Shown piece after piece: positions 44,237 to 57,200 of a stretch of DNA of 64,000 nucleotides; position 1 is the first letter of the stretch, and every line of letters begins with the position of its first letter. Source of the stretch: Branchiostoma lanceolatum (taxonomy: Eukaryota; Chordata; Leptocardii; Amphioxiformes; Branchiostomatidae); NCBI RefSeq assembly GCF_035083965.1, contig NC_089732.1, forward strand, positions 2,772,883 through 2,836,882, read 5' to 3'. The translations under genes and the position numbers were made by a program. Below the pieces are notes generated by a model that ran no database searches, was not told where the DNA came from, and saw only the letters and a program-made list of their open reading frames with translations.

Positions 44237-47200
44237 ATGTCATCTCCAGAGTCAAGCCAAAAGTCCCCCGAGGACAGCCTCTCTCCCCTCAGCCCCCTGC
44301 CACCAGAGTCCAACATCCCTGACACTGAGAACTCCATCATACAAGCCGTCGTGCTCTCCGTCTGGGACAACATCCTCGGCCCCAGGACGCAGCACGTATG
44401 GCGTACACAGTGCCAGGAACCCTCACCGACCGGCATCGTACCGTACATTTCCAACCACACGCTGTCAGGCGAGATTTGTCGATGTGGGGAGGAAGAAACT
44501 GCGGGAAGCGTAGACTCGAAATTCTACATCCTGCCCGACAAGAACATTATCGCCAGTTCCTTTATCTTTACTGGAAAGGCAAAGGCGGGGAGTAGCGTTT
44601 ACGCGTTGTCGGTTATTTTGCCGTCGTCGAAGTTAAAGTTGTACCTCCCATGGCACGACCTGTGTGGGGCCAGACTGACAAAGATTATCATGCAACTTCA
44701 GCTGGACCTAGAAACTCTGGTAAGGTTTGGTCATTTCCATGAAAAGGGTTTTGGTGCACATGAAAAATCTGTGTGTGAAAGTATGCAAACTAGACAAGGG
44801 GTTTAAACTTTTTTGTTGTTTTGAACTTAAGTGATTAAAAAGAAATGACAGGAAATGGAATTGAATATCATATTGTTGCATTGTAGAGTACTTCTGTCAA
44901 TGTTCCATTGATTAATCAGATTCTCATTCAAAACATTGCAGGTGAAAAAAAAAGTTTGATGTATTTTTCTTGTGCCTGTTTAGGATGGTGGTGATGTCAT
45001 CATGTCCCTGTCTGACAGTCTACAGCAGTTTGTCCATCTCATGTTGTCTCTACAAAAGGACTCTCTCAACCCTTCCATGGATGTACGTATTGTTTCTTTT
45101 TACTATACATATCTAGTCTACTAGCCTGGTATCCAAATCGATTAAAGCTCTTGAGTCTCTTCTGTCCTCTGCGCAAGGGGACAGAGGATTCTTGGGAGCT
45201 GTAATAGGTTTGGGTATACTGTACTGCTCAGTCTACTACTAGTAGTCTACTCCTGATTATTTGCCTCTCCGCAGAATAATTAATTTGCACCTGTCTCCAT
45301 TTAGAAATTTGGTTCTTACATCGTTAATTAATTATGGTATGTAAGGTTTTTCAGAAGCAGCGTACTGTGGATAGATCATGCTGTCAAAAGAGGACTGCAT
45401 GTGTACCTCAAAACCAATCAGAGTTTTGTTAATGACTTTGTGTAACCTATAGTGGGGATGTTGCACTACATGTACAAGGAAACTTGCACTACAAGGGTCT
45501 TAACGAATGAACTAACTGCAACAGACATTTAGTAGGAATGAGAAGTACGCTTAAAATCACATTCCCATTGACTTCCAGCTGTCTGAGTCCGTGTTTGCAT
45601 CAGGCAAAGAGAGGATGGTGGAAGAGGGTTTCCTCAGAAGGTATTGTGTATGCTCATTTCAGTACGGCAGTTTTTGCAGTAACCTCTTTACCACAAACTT
45701 AAAACCACCATTTTCTCCCTACCATGAAATAAGTATTGCATTGTGACATTGACTCTGCTTTAGTTTTATACATTTGAGAGATGAAACAGCATACAAATGA
45801 AATGTGAAAGGATCTCTTTTTTTTAGCAAATAGCAAAAGGTGATCAAAAGTCATTTCTTTAAGCTTGATTATCCTAGAAATGAATATGCAAGGATGAGGA
45901 GTCACCTCTGATGTTGAGAAACTGTTTTTGTTTCCGCAGGGCCATCATCTCTCATCTTCAGACACTCGGTTGTTCAGTTGTGTACGGCAAGTCGGACAAA
46001 ATCATCAACATGGTAGGTCTACAGTATGAGCAGTGTGACTTGTGCTTGCGCTTGTGACACAGATTACACCAAAAACATCATTTTCTTTTTATACTCAATC
46101 ACAACAAATATTATCCAATGAACAAAGATGATTATGGAGGTGATGATGATGATGATAATGATTATGATGCTGCTACTGCTGGTGATGATGGTGATGATGG
46201 TGATGATGATAGTGATGATGGATGATGTGATGATGATGGGGATGATGATGATGATGATGATGTGATGATGATGGTGATGATGATGATGACATTGATGATG
46301 ATGGTGATGATATTTATGTAGCAGTAAAGAATGTCACATTTCCCCCTCCCCTAGGTGATCCACACCCTGGCTGCCTTCCTAAGTCCCACAGAGAGACAGA
46401 GATCACGTGCCTGTGTGAGAAGCACAACTCCTCACCTGTATGAACCCGACCTCTTTCTGCAGGGAATCATAGAGGTACGTGTGTGGATAGGACAGAGGAA
46501 GAGTGAGTAATGATAGATGGATTGAGGGATGGAAGAGGAAGGGAAAAAGAGAGTACTTACTTATGGAGAAAGGAAAAAATAATGACAGAAGGAGGGAAGG
46601 CTGTAGAAGCTTAGGATTGAGGAGGGAGGGAGAAAGGGAGTGATAAGGAGAGGAGGGGTTGGTGGAGAAAAAGGAGAGTGAGAAACAATAATGGATGGAC
46701 CAAGGCGGAAGGGAGAAGAAGTGATGAGGAGTGCGTGATGGAGGAGGAAGGAAGGAGGGCGGGAGGGAGGGAGGGATTGAATGTTTTAAAGCCATATAAC
46801 TGACTCTTTTTATCAACCAATGTCTTCATGACAGGACAAGAAGAGTGCAGGACTGGACCTGCCGATGTTTGACGTGCTGACCAGTCGCTACCCGACCTCC
46901 CTCATCAACCTGACCAACGCAGAGGTGCGACAGACGCCGCCGTTCCATGTACACTCCGCCCGGAGACACGAGATCCTCACGTTACAGATGTACGCGGATG
47001 CCGAGGAGAGTCCGCTACCGGACATGTGAGGCAACCTGTTTGTTTGTTTGTTTGTAGACCGTAAACTGACTACGGGAGTTGCAAATCAGTTTTGTATAGT
47101 AAGTTAAAGCTGCGTAAGAGTGTAAGGTTTGATCCACTCACACCGGAGGACCCCTACTCTTTTCAATAAGTGTGATGGGTTCTTTAATGTGTTTGAGCTG

Positions 47201-48757
47201 AGGCTCTCCGCATACACAGGACCTCTTGATAAGTGCCTCTAACATGTATAACTAGTTGCTCATTTTCACCCAAGTGGAATGAGGAAATAGGTTTTAAAGT
47301 GTCTTTCCGAAGGGCACAGCATTGGGGTCTGCCAGGGATTGGAACCCAGAACCTATAGAATCAACAACCTAAACACAAGACCACCTTGCCATCTTAAGGG
47401 ACTAAGGTCATCTTCATCATTATAACTGCATAAATCTTTATCTCCCTATTTGTGCATTACTGACATAGTGATTAACTGATACAATTAATGGTAACTATTG
47501 CCCCTCATATCTGCATCTTTTTTCTGTTTTTATAGGAGTATATTTGAGCTTGTGGATACAGATGAGTCCTTTGTTCAAACATTTCTGGCTGAGGTAAGTG
47601 ATGGTTTCATGGATCTTACACTGAATTTCTTGAGGGTTCCACCTTGTAGTGTCTATGATAAAAACCAAGCCAAGGTGTTGTAGACCTATCTCCACCCATG
47701 CATGTTTTCCTTGTATCTCCCAGGTGTTCCAACTCCATCCGTCCTGTGGCGTACGTGAGGTGTACATCGAGAACTTCTGTCGGATGTTGGAGCGGAAGGC
47801 CCTCGCGCTCATCAAATACCTGGAAACGGAAACGTTAGTATTAATCTTAGCTCTTCCGATCCCCATCCTACACTGATGTTTTCTATCTCCAGGCTACCCA
47901 GTTTGTTGATTCTCATGAATCACGCTCTTGGCCAAGTGGTTAGTGACACTTGAGTTTTAACTTTGTACTAATTGGCGATGCTGTTGGCATCGAATGGCCA
48001 TGTGGCAAGACTAGCAGACACAAGATCAAGAGGTCACAGGTTCAATTCCTGGCATTCCATGCTAGACGTTGTGTCGTTGGGATGGGAAAAGTAATTTACA
48101 CCACTTTCCTGACTCCACCCAGGTGTAAAAATCGTACCTGACTTCTGTTAGGGAGGTAAAAGGCAGTGGAAGGAGAGGGTTGGGTTCTGACTTCCAATAC
48201 CGTGCCCTAAACACAGGCGATTAACAGCAATGCAATGCAATGGGACTACCTAACATTCTTTTTCAATTGACAAGTCAAGTCAAGTCAAGTTTATTGCACA
48301 ACAATTGCATCAGGTACAATGTACGGCAAATAACGTGGAATTTTAACAACTACAGACTATTTTAGTATTTATACTAGTGTACTAATCTTATATCATTACT
48401 CGATACACAAGATAATGGAACGATACGTTTCACATCATGGCATAGCCGTCGGCTTCTGTTTTGCATAGTAGTATATTATGTATTGGCCTAGGTAGACAGA
48501 TACAGAGGCAAGGCATGATAGAAGTACATTGACAATACTGTTCTATTTCCCTGTGCCTTCCCAGGGAGAGAGGCCAGCAGCCCCTGAAGATCTCCAGTCT
48601 GAAGAGGATCAGGAACGACCTGTCGCTCAAGCTGGAGGGGGACTTCTGCACCGTCCTGGCCACTGCCGAGAAAATGAAGCCGGGAGTCTACAACTTCTGG
48701 TACCACTCCGCCATGCACAGCGCCGACCAGCTCAGAGACACTCTCGCTAGTCTTTAA
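44237..48757 (+). CDS. C9orf72: C9orf72 orthologue (DENN-family protein)
   Basis: In vertebrates C9orf72 forms a complex with SMCR8 and WDR41 that acts on small GTPases and autophagy/lysosome control. Nine coding exons (44237-44719, 44984-45082, 45579-45640, 45940-46012, 46355-46474, 46835-47025, 47536-47593, 47724-47833, 48565-48757) give 462 aa against 481 in human. Landmarks are VWDNILGPRTQHVW, ISNHTLSGEI, SSFIFTGKAK, LSVILPSSKLKLYLP, ISHLQTLGCSVV, LFLQGIIE, DTDESFVQTFLAEVFQL, ERKALALIKYLE and AEKMKPGVYNF. The N-terminal 25 residues are Ser/Pro-rich. A 5' acceptor at 44200-44201 suggests an upstream non-coding exon. Parts of the last exon are repeated downstream. The orthology call is firm. 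Confidence 0.96.
46135..46320. repeat. (GAT)n-rich microsatellite
   Basis: An irregular GATGAT run fills a C9orf72 intron and ends about 35 bases before the next exon. Confidence 0.95.
47128..47400 (-). mobile_element. SINE, family B (reverse orientation)
   Basis: GATCCACTCACACCGG, then GTGATGGGTTCTTT, and at the far end ATTGGAACCCAGAACCTAT reproduce, reversed, the body and B-box side of 27476-27815. It lies in a C9orf72 intron. Confidence 0.75.
47950..48235 (+). mobile_element. tRNA-derived SINE, family E (candidate)
   Basis: A-box-like TGGCCATGTGGCAAGACTAG and a good B-box GGTTCAATTCC are followed by a body ending in GCAATGCAATGCAATG. It lies in the last C9orf72 intron. Confidence 0.7.
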
Positions 48758-49440
48758 AGCCGTTGTTAAAAGAACTTTATTGATAAAGGAAGGAGAATGA
48801 GAAGCAATGATGGAGAGATGAGGAAGGAGAAAAATATGAGGTATGAAAGGAAATAGGGAGGAAGGGAGTGATCATCATCATCACCTCAGCTCAGAGACAC
48901 TCTCGCTAGTCTTTAAAGCCGTTGTCAAAAGAACTTCATTGATAAAGGAAGGAGAATGAGAAGCAATGATGGAGAGATGAGGAAGGACAAAGATATGAGG
49001 TATAGGGAGGAAGGGAGTGAGCATCATCATCACCTAGGGATGGATGGACAAAGGAGGGAGAAAGGGTGATGCAGATTGGGAGAAGGAAGGAGGAAGGGAT
49101 TGAAAGCTGTATAGAGGGATATAACTGACTGTTAAATGTTGCTGTCACTCAAACTGGAGGGGGACTTCTGCACCGTGCTAGCTGTGGCCGAGAAAATGAA
49201 GCCGTGAGTCTACAACTTCTGGTACCACTCCGCCATGCACAGTGCTGACCAACTTAGGGACACTCTCGCTAGTCTATAGTTTATAAAGCCAACAGCACAC
49301 TTTCAACAACCTTCAGTCAAATCAGAAGGTTGATGAATTTAGAACTTGCTACAGATTGTACAATATGTACATGTACTTTACCACTCCACCATGCATAGTG
49401 CCCACCAGCTCAGGGACACTCTCGCTAGTCTTTAAAGCCA
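48727..49440 (+). pseudogene. Tandem decayed copies of the C9orf72 terminal exon
   Basis: Block 48727-48885 (last codons, stop and 3' flank) recurs at 48886-49035 with a 159-base offset. A longer copy of the exon (49145-49290) matches 48623-48760 but has a GGA-to-TGA change at 49205-49207. A fourth piece is at 49380-49437. None has a clear acceptor, so they are non-coding remnants. Confidence 0.9.
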
Positions 49441-49444
49441 ACTT

Positions 49445-51235
49445 CCACTGGCTGGGTTTACAGTTCAGTTCAGTTCAGTTCATCCTCTTTTTAGAGGTGA
49501 CACAAGTGTTTCCACAAGTTCCTGTCGCACATGACAGATCGAAGTTCCTCATCTTCAAGGCCAACATCCTGGGTTTACATGCAGGTTTATTGATTTGACT
49601 CGGAGTTGATTCGGTCAAAGTCCACTCAGGAGTATTCTGTTTAAATGCTGGGCCGCGAAGTGACTTTGAACGCCTAGTTTCACCTGCAGTGTGACGACCC
49701 AGCCATTGTAAACAACCTTCGGATAAATTTGCTGATCGCCAAAATGTCGGTGAATTGAAAAAAATAAGATGCAAGCATATATTTACCCTTTTTGGGTTGG
49801 CGAAAAACCTCTGAAAAGAGGGTTTCCTGGCAATGCTTAACGCTTAATTCAGCAGAGTCAGCAACATTTAACGGTAAATTCAGGAGATTGGGAACACTTA
49901 ACTGTAAATTGATGCACATTCCTATGGAATTAGCAGCATCACGAATGGTCCATGGGTGCACCCAATGGAGGGGGGCATGCGCTCCCAGAAAATCTTAACC
50001 CTCTTAAACGAGAAACAGTCAACAATGTCTTACAAAGTACATTGTAACCAGCTGCTATCGCGCCGCGTGCCTGCGAAGCTGGTGTGTTACGCCTTATGGC
50101 GGTTGTACCGGCTATATAGATACAAATTGTATACATATTCTATGACAGCCAATTGTACAAGGAAAATGTAATCAAGACAGTCTCAATGTTAGACTGGGAT
50201 ACTGACTGAACTATTAATTAAATAAAACCATTTTTCTGTAAATTGCTATTACTTCTTCCTGAAGATAATGTGTGTTTCTGGTGTACTTTAACTTCAACCC
50301 CGCTGCCCCTTAAAACAAATCTGCAAACTAGCAACAAGCGTCCACAATTTTGGAATGTCTTGTGATCGTCGAAGCAAGGCGGTATTTTTAACCTCCTAGG
50401 TCGAAGGTTCATGTCTGCAATTTACAAGCGTACAATTCACGTTTATTTGCTTCTTTGCTTGTTTATAAACATTTGCATTGACCACTCCTATAGTAGCTGA
50501 AAGCAGCTGTAAAACAATAAAACATTCTAAGTGAGTGACGCATCTGTTTTCTTAACAAGTTAAGTAAATACGCTTGGATAGAAACAAACAGAAAGGACGA
50601 CAGCGTGCATGGATAAACAAACTTCCCATGGCGTTAGACCGGCAGAACCCTGCCTAGCTTTATAGTACACAACTCTATCTAGGCGTGACTTCTACTCCAC
50701 CCGTCCAACAGGTTTCTCTCTCAGCTGTGGGTCGAAGGTCACCACTTGTTAAAGGTTTGTGTGTTTCTGTTTGTATCTTCTGAACAGCCACTGCAAGGTT
50801 AGCGTCCGGCAAGCAGGCCTTCCTAAAGTGTCATGGATAGTATAATTTAGCAAAAATCGGTTTAATACCTGGCCAGTAGAGAGAGAGCCCACGGTAAAGG
50901 TAACATTTTCCCCTGGCCTTGTGCAGCCAGGAAATGAAACCCAATGGCGGCCAAACTCCCCCTGGCAAATTCTTCTTCCTAGAATTAGCCGACGTAGTTA
51001 GTCTGGTAGAGACTAGTGCCGGGCACAGTTAACGTTAAGGCTTCTAATGGCTATATATTTTAGTTTCTGTGGTAAATACTAAACGGCGGTCGATCAAAAA
51101 AGAAGGCTATGGTCGGACGGGTAACCGGAAACGCGACCTTTCTTCCTTCAGGACAATCAAATCTTAAGTTGTCCAAGAATGAGACAACAAAGATGTTAAG
51201 GGCCTTTACAAGCTACAGAAGACGCCAGATAATCA
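49445..51235. other. Intergenic region between C9orf72 and the TRPM gene
   Basis: No gene is recognised. A copy of the CAGCTGC-type dispersed element is at 50040-50125 and contains the intact GGTGTGTTACGCC site. The TRPM promoter and 5' UTR are expected in the last part. An acceptor-like CTTCCTTCAG ends at about 51151. Confidence 0.5.
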
Positions 51236-54200
51236 ATGATGAACAGCAGAAAACGTCTCAAGACCGAAGAGGTAAATAATGAATTTTTATTGTGGAAGTT
51301 ATTATGGTAATTTGGACTTACCATTTTTATCTAATAACAATGTCCATAAGTTACGTTCCATTTACTTATCACACAATGCGTTTTCCGTACGCGTTTGATC
51401 TCGTCGTTTTCGCATGCATGTCGAAGGCTTTTCAAGAATGTATTGAACACCCGGATATCTGAGGTGAGGGGATTACTGATGTTGCATTAGTATATCACTT
51501 TAGATCAACTGTTTTAATACGGTGTTACGCTAGGGTCACATTTCCAAGTCGGGGCCCGACCGGGCTGTTTGAGAAAACAAAGAACAAAGGATGCATATGA
51601 AGAATATACATAACGTATGGAAATGAATGACTTGTGTGTTTCGTTGTCTTTTATATCATAGTTTTTGTTCCAACAAGCTGTCCGGCAGGGCCCCGGGTTT
51701 GAATTGTGACCCAAGTATTACCCGGTGGGGGGGGGGGGGTTACGTTTAGGACACGTTCTAGTTGACTAGCGAATACTCGTACCTCAAATTTAATTTTTTC
51801 CTTCACTCAAGAGTTACTCTGACTGTCATGTTCCACTGCAGGAGCTGCCTCTGACAGTGACGACCGATAACGATTATGGCGCTTCTACGGTGAGTTATTG
51901 TGCGAAGTATTGCATTTTTTGGATACAGCACTGATTCCACAGTTGTTTCAAATGTTGTGAGGAGTATATAGAAGACAGCACTCACCAAGGTGCGTACGGA
52001 TGAATATATATGACTCCATATAAATTGTGTTCGTAGCTTTGTTTATATAGTGCGCTAACTTACCACCCGAATGCCGCCCAGTTATTCTACTTAAATCTGG
52101 CAAAGGACCACATCCGTCACAAGAAATGTCATAACATGTCCTGTTTGTCCATCTGCAGAAGCTGAGGGCCTTTGTAAGCCGGTACCGTGACAGTGGGGTG
52201 GTGGACGGGTCATTCGGGGAACTCAGGTTCCGTGGCTACGGGCAGGCGTCACCGGTATGTTGCAAATTGGTCATTTCGGATGGTGACGTAAAGCCGGCGG
52301 CCCCGTGTATGAGGGAGCTTCAGGCATAAGCTTAAGCCTCAAGCCTCAAACCTCTGCACATAAAAGAACCCAACACACTTATCGAGAAGAGTAGGGGTGA
52401 CCCGGTGTGCTTGGCCAAAAACGCAAGCCGTGACGAAGCCGTATTGCACTGCCACTAGCTACTTGAAAAAGCATCATGCTTTACCTCAATTGAGGATGAC
52501 TGTTTTTTCTTACCTACTTTTAAGCTCTAAGTCAGTACTTGCACATACGCAGACCAAACAAGTGGCTTTAATTAAGAAACAGATATAACTAATGGGTTTT
52601 GTGTAACTCATACTTAAAAAGAAATTGTCACAACGTTTTTCTTTCTTTTCCAGTACGTGCGAGTGACAAATGACATTGACCCTGAGGTCCTGTGGGAGTT
52701 GATGACGTCATGCTGGGACATGAAGCCCCCGAACCTGATTATCTCCGTGGTCGGCGGAGACGCCAAGTTCGTCTTGAAGGAGCGGCTTAAGAAAGTCAAC
52801 AAGGGGCTGGCCAATGCAGCTCTTAGCACTGGTAGGTGGGCCATAACAATACGCCGCGCTTGATATAATGATATGATGTTGACTTAGCTTGTCTTGTCAT
52901 CTGCTGTTAACCTGAGTTATATGTTACGTTGTAATTATTAGTTTCTTTTGTTATCTCTGACCGTCATCGGTATTTTCTGTATTTTATGAGCAGAAGCCCA
53001 TCATAAGCAGATATGCTTCTTGTCCAATGCTCATTAAATGTTATGTGAATAAAATAAAATAAAATGAAATAAAATATATAACCTCCATTAACATTAACCC
53101 GCCGGGTTACATAAATCCTTACCAGCTGCAACGTCATGTTAATGCTTCAAGTAATGCGATTGCACATACGCTTGCAAATTGTCTCATTTATTATACATTT
53201 GTGTTTCCGTGACCTCCCTCTCGAACTGGACCTCTTGGTAGAGCGGCCAAGGCCGACAGGGTATTTTCCAGTTAAAATAAAGGTTATTGATTGATTGATT
53301 GATTGATTGGTTGGTTGGTTGGTTGGTTGGTTGGTTGGTTGGTTGGTTGGTTGGTTGGTGAATAGAGATGACCCTTGGTTTGGCCCTGTCAGGAGCGTGG
53401 GTCTTCACCACTGGCTTACACCGCGGCGTGTCCAAGTACGTGGGAGAAGCGATCTGGGGAGGGGCGAACTGCCTGGCTGACTCCGGGCAGCCCGCCGTCA
53501 ACGTGGTGGGCATCACCACCTGGGGCAACGTGCCCAACAGGCACAGGCTGAAGGGGCAGAAGGTGAGTTTTTCTTCTTGTTAACGAGTTTGCCCTGTGCA
53601 AAGCCACATGGACCACTTCTGGACACTGAACTAATAACGCGCACTGAAGCAACATCTCTTCGCCCTAAGTCAGAATCATCAAGCTCAGGCAATCTCGACT
53701 GACTCAGCAGGCCTCAGTTTGGCAACGTGGTCGGCATCACTACCTGGGGCAACGTGCCCAACAGGCACAGGCTTAAAGGACAGAAGGTGAGTTTTTCTTC
53801 TTGTTAACGAGTTTGCCCTGTGCAAGGTCATGGACCACTTCTGGGCACTGAACTAACGCTCGTTGAAGCAACATCTCTTGCTCAGGCAAGCTCTACTGAC
53901 TCGGCAGGCCTCAGTTTGGCAACGTGGTCGGCATCACCACCTGGGGCAACGTGCCCAACAGGCACAGGCTGAAGGGGCAGAAGGTGAGTTTTTCTTCTTG
54001 TTAACGAGTTTGCCCTGTGCAAAGCCACATGGACCACTTCTGGACACTGAACTAATAACGCGCACTGAAGCAACATCTCTTCGCCCTAAGTCAGAATCAT
54101 CAAGCTCAGGCAATCTCGACTGACTCAGCAGGCCTCAGTTTGGCAACGTGGTCGGCATCACTACCTGGGGCAACGTGCCCAACAGGCACAGGCTTAAAGG

Positions 54201-57200
54201 ACAGAAGGTGAGTTTTTCTTCTTGTTAACGAGTTTGCCCTGTGCAAGGTCATGGACCACTTCTGGGCACTGAACTAACGCTCGTTGAAGCAACATCTCTT
54301 GCTCAGGCAAGCTCTACTGACTCGGCAGGCCTCAGTTTGGCAACGTGGTCGGCATCACCACCTGGGGCAACGTGCCCAACAGGCACAGGCTGAAGGGACA
54401 GAAGGTGATTCTTTTTTCTTGTTAACGGGTTAGCTCAGTGCAAGTCCACATGGACCACTTCTGGGCACTGAAATAATATTGGCCCTGAAGCAACATCTCT
54501 TCGCCCTAAGTCAGAAACATCCAGCTCAATCATGCATTAGCCTAGCCCGACTGACTGAGCAGGCCGCAGTTTGGCAACGTGATGGGGATGACCACCTGGG
54601 GCAACGTGCCCAACAGGCACAGACTAAAGGGACAGAAGGTGATTCTGTAAGACAGAACAGTTTATAAGCAGTCTACATATGAACGGAGCTCTTCATAAGT
54701 TTACCTTCCCAATAGCTTTGGTCCAACCAATATAGACACCTGAAAAAGGTTGGCAAGATAGTCATCGTAGGGAAGGATGTGGTTTAAAACATACGTCTCG
54801 GATAGGAGATAGATAAAACATAAAACGACTGCGTTTATCATTGGGGGAGCGCTGATTTGCAATTTTAAACAAATTAAAGGCTACGGGGTTCTCTAATGCC
54901 GGGAAGATCGTTGGCCCCGGCATTTTGAGAACAAGTTGAAAAAATTGCAGTTTAGCGCTCCCTAAAAAACAAACGCCGCCCGCACCAAGAAGGTCTGCGA
55001 AAGATGCTATTAATTTTCGGTGCCTCTTTTCAGGGGATCGGGAAGTTTCCCGCGAGGTACCGACTGCAGAACGAGACTGCCCCTCTGGACCTGAACCACA
55101 CACACTTCATCCTGGTGGACGACGGGACCGTGGAGACTGCCGGCTGGTCCGACGTTGAGGTGCGGACACGGTTGGAGCAGCACATCGGCCAGCAGACCAT
55201 AGGACAGGGCGCTAAAGGTGCTATACGGTGTGGTGGTAGGTCGTTGTATGATTTTAATGTCACTTTTAAGCAGACTGTGACAACCAACCGCAACAAAAAG
55301 CAGTTGACGCAGGCTATTGATGCTATTCGTTTCGGTGTGATTTTGATGTCGTAGACTTTTCAAGCAGTCTGCAAAGAGAACCGACCACCAACAATGATCT
55401 AAGACAGGATTTCCGTAACGACTGACTACTGTCCGACATACGTATGACCGTCCCAAGAATAACTTCAGTTTACAATCGTACGACGATCCGGATACGTACG
55501 ACCAATGACAATGTGACTTGGCCCATAGGTTGCATTTACCTTGGGCAAGATTATCTCAAGAATGACATTTCTGAAATGTTCCAGAATCGATATATCTCGA
55601 TGCTAGAGTTGTTCCCTATCCTTTGGCATTGCTTACTAGATTTACAGTTTACTAAATGGGGTGGGTGTCTTATCAATTTGCTCATTTCGTTCGATGAAAT
55701 TACGATAGTTGTTCCGGATTCGGCAACATACTAGCCAAGCTCTGCCAACTCTTTACCCTCTTCGCTCGGGACACAAAGAATAAAGGCTCTGGTGCGAGCC
55801 TAATGGTATATATTTCTTTATCAAATGCAGGCCGGACGATTCCCGTGGTGCTGATGCTGATAGAAGGCGGCTCCACCACTTTAAAGAGCACCAAGAAAGC
55901 CTTAAAGAAAGGAATTCCTGTCGTCATCTTGGACGGAAGTGGGGGCGCGGCGGACGTCATCGCTTTGGCTGCTCGGAAGAAAATAAAGAAGTGCGAATCT
56001 ATTACGAATTAGTCTAATTTTGCCTTAGCAGTGTTCGTTTATCAAGCACACACATCGCTTGTTCCCATAGCTCTAATGTTAGCAGCTTCATGATAGAGCT
56101 GCTGGTTCCTACAAGTTGCTAACTGGGATAGCCCTGTTCAATGCTCGGTCAGGACATTGTGGTTGGGGCTGCACACGTATTTCGGAAGGGCCGTAGAATA
56201 TATGCGGGTCCCGTTTTTGAGGAGGTGCCTTGAGAACATCAAAGGGGAACAACTTTCAGATTTTGACTTGCGGAGCTGGAGTTAGCAGCGTTTTGGGATC
56301 TAATGGAGATTTGATTGAATGAATCATTCTACTTTCCTTCATTTATGATTTTTCTCAGTGAGCACTTGAAGCTTGAGGACGTCGACGAGAAACAGGATTC
56401 CGCCCTGCCAGATAAATGTATCCAAGACGCTTTTGGATCTGATGATGATTTGATTTAATGAATTATTAAACTTTCCTTCCTTGATGATTTTCCCCAGTGA
56501 GCTCTTGAAGCTGGAGGACGTCGAGGAGAAACTGAGGTCAGCCCTGGACCTGAAGTGGGAAGGTGCACACGTCCCTCCTTACGTCATCAGCCTCATGAGA
56601 CATCTTAACAGCATCCTGAAGGAGGAGAACAGGAACCTGGTGAGACATCTTCAGAAGGTCGTACTCTAATCTCTAAGATGTCTTGTGATAAGCAACCCTA
56701 CTCTTCAGTCAGAGGTGGGATGGAAAAATTGTGACATTCTGATGTGTCCTGTTTCCTAACAGTCCAAGCCATCTAGCTCTGGAGCTCCCGGCCCTAGTGG
56801 TCAGATCTTGGGGTCCAGTTAGAAACGGTCACGATTTTGTCCCTAAACGTTTGTTTGAAGATTATAATGACAATGTATCTGTCCATGAAGACCATTGGGG
56901 CTCACTCGACATGTATGCGTCTGAATATGACTGCAAGCGATGGCTATTGTCAACATAGCCCTCCACTGAGTCACGATCGATTGTACCTTTTTCATTCATT
57001 GAACTTGTACTTGATGCCCCTATAGAGTTTTGTCCTATTACGACCATCAGGACAATCGCTATACATTAAACAAAAGTGGATGTGAACATGTATTTTTGAA
57101 AAATGTTCTAATCATCAACATCCGGATCCACCCAGGTGACAGTTGTCCGTCTCAATGAGTCTGACGCCATGGACATTGACGAGGGTTTGCTGCGGGCACT

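Noticed and set aside
48886-49290. Second C9orf72-like gene downstream
   Set aside because: Only last-exon pieces are present, one with an in-frame TGA and none with other exons.
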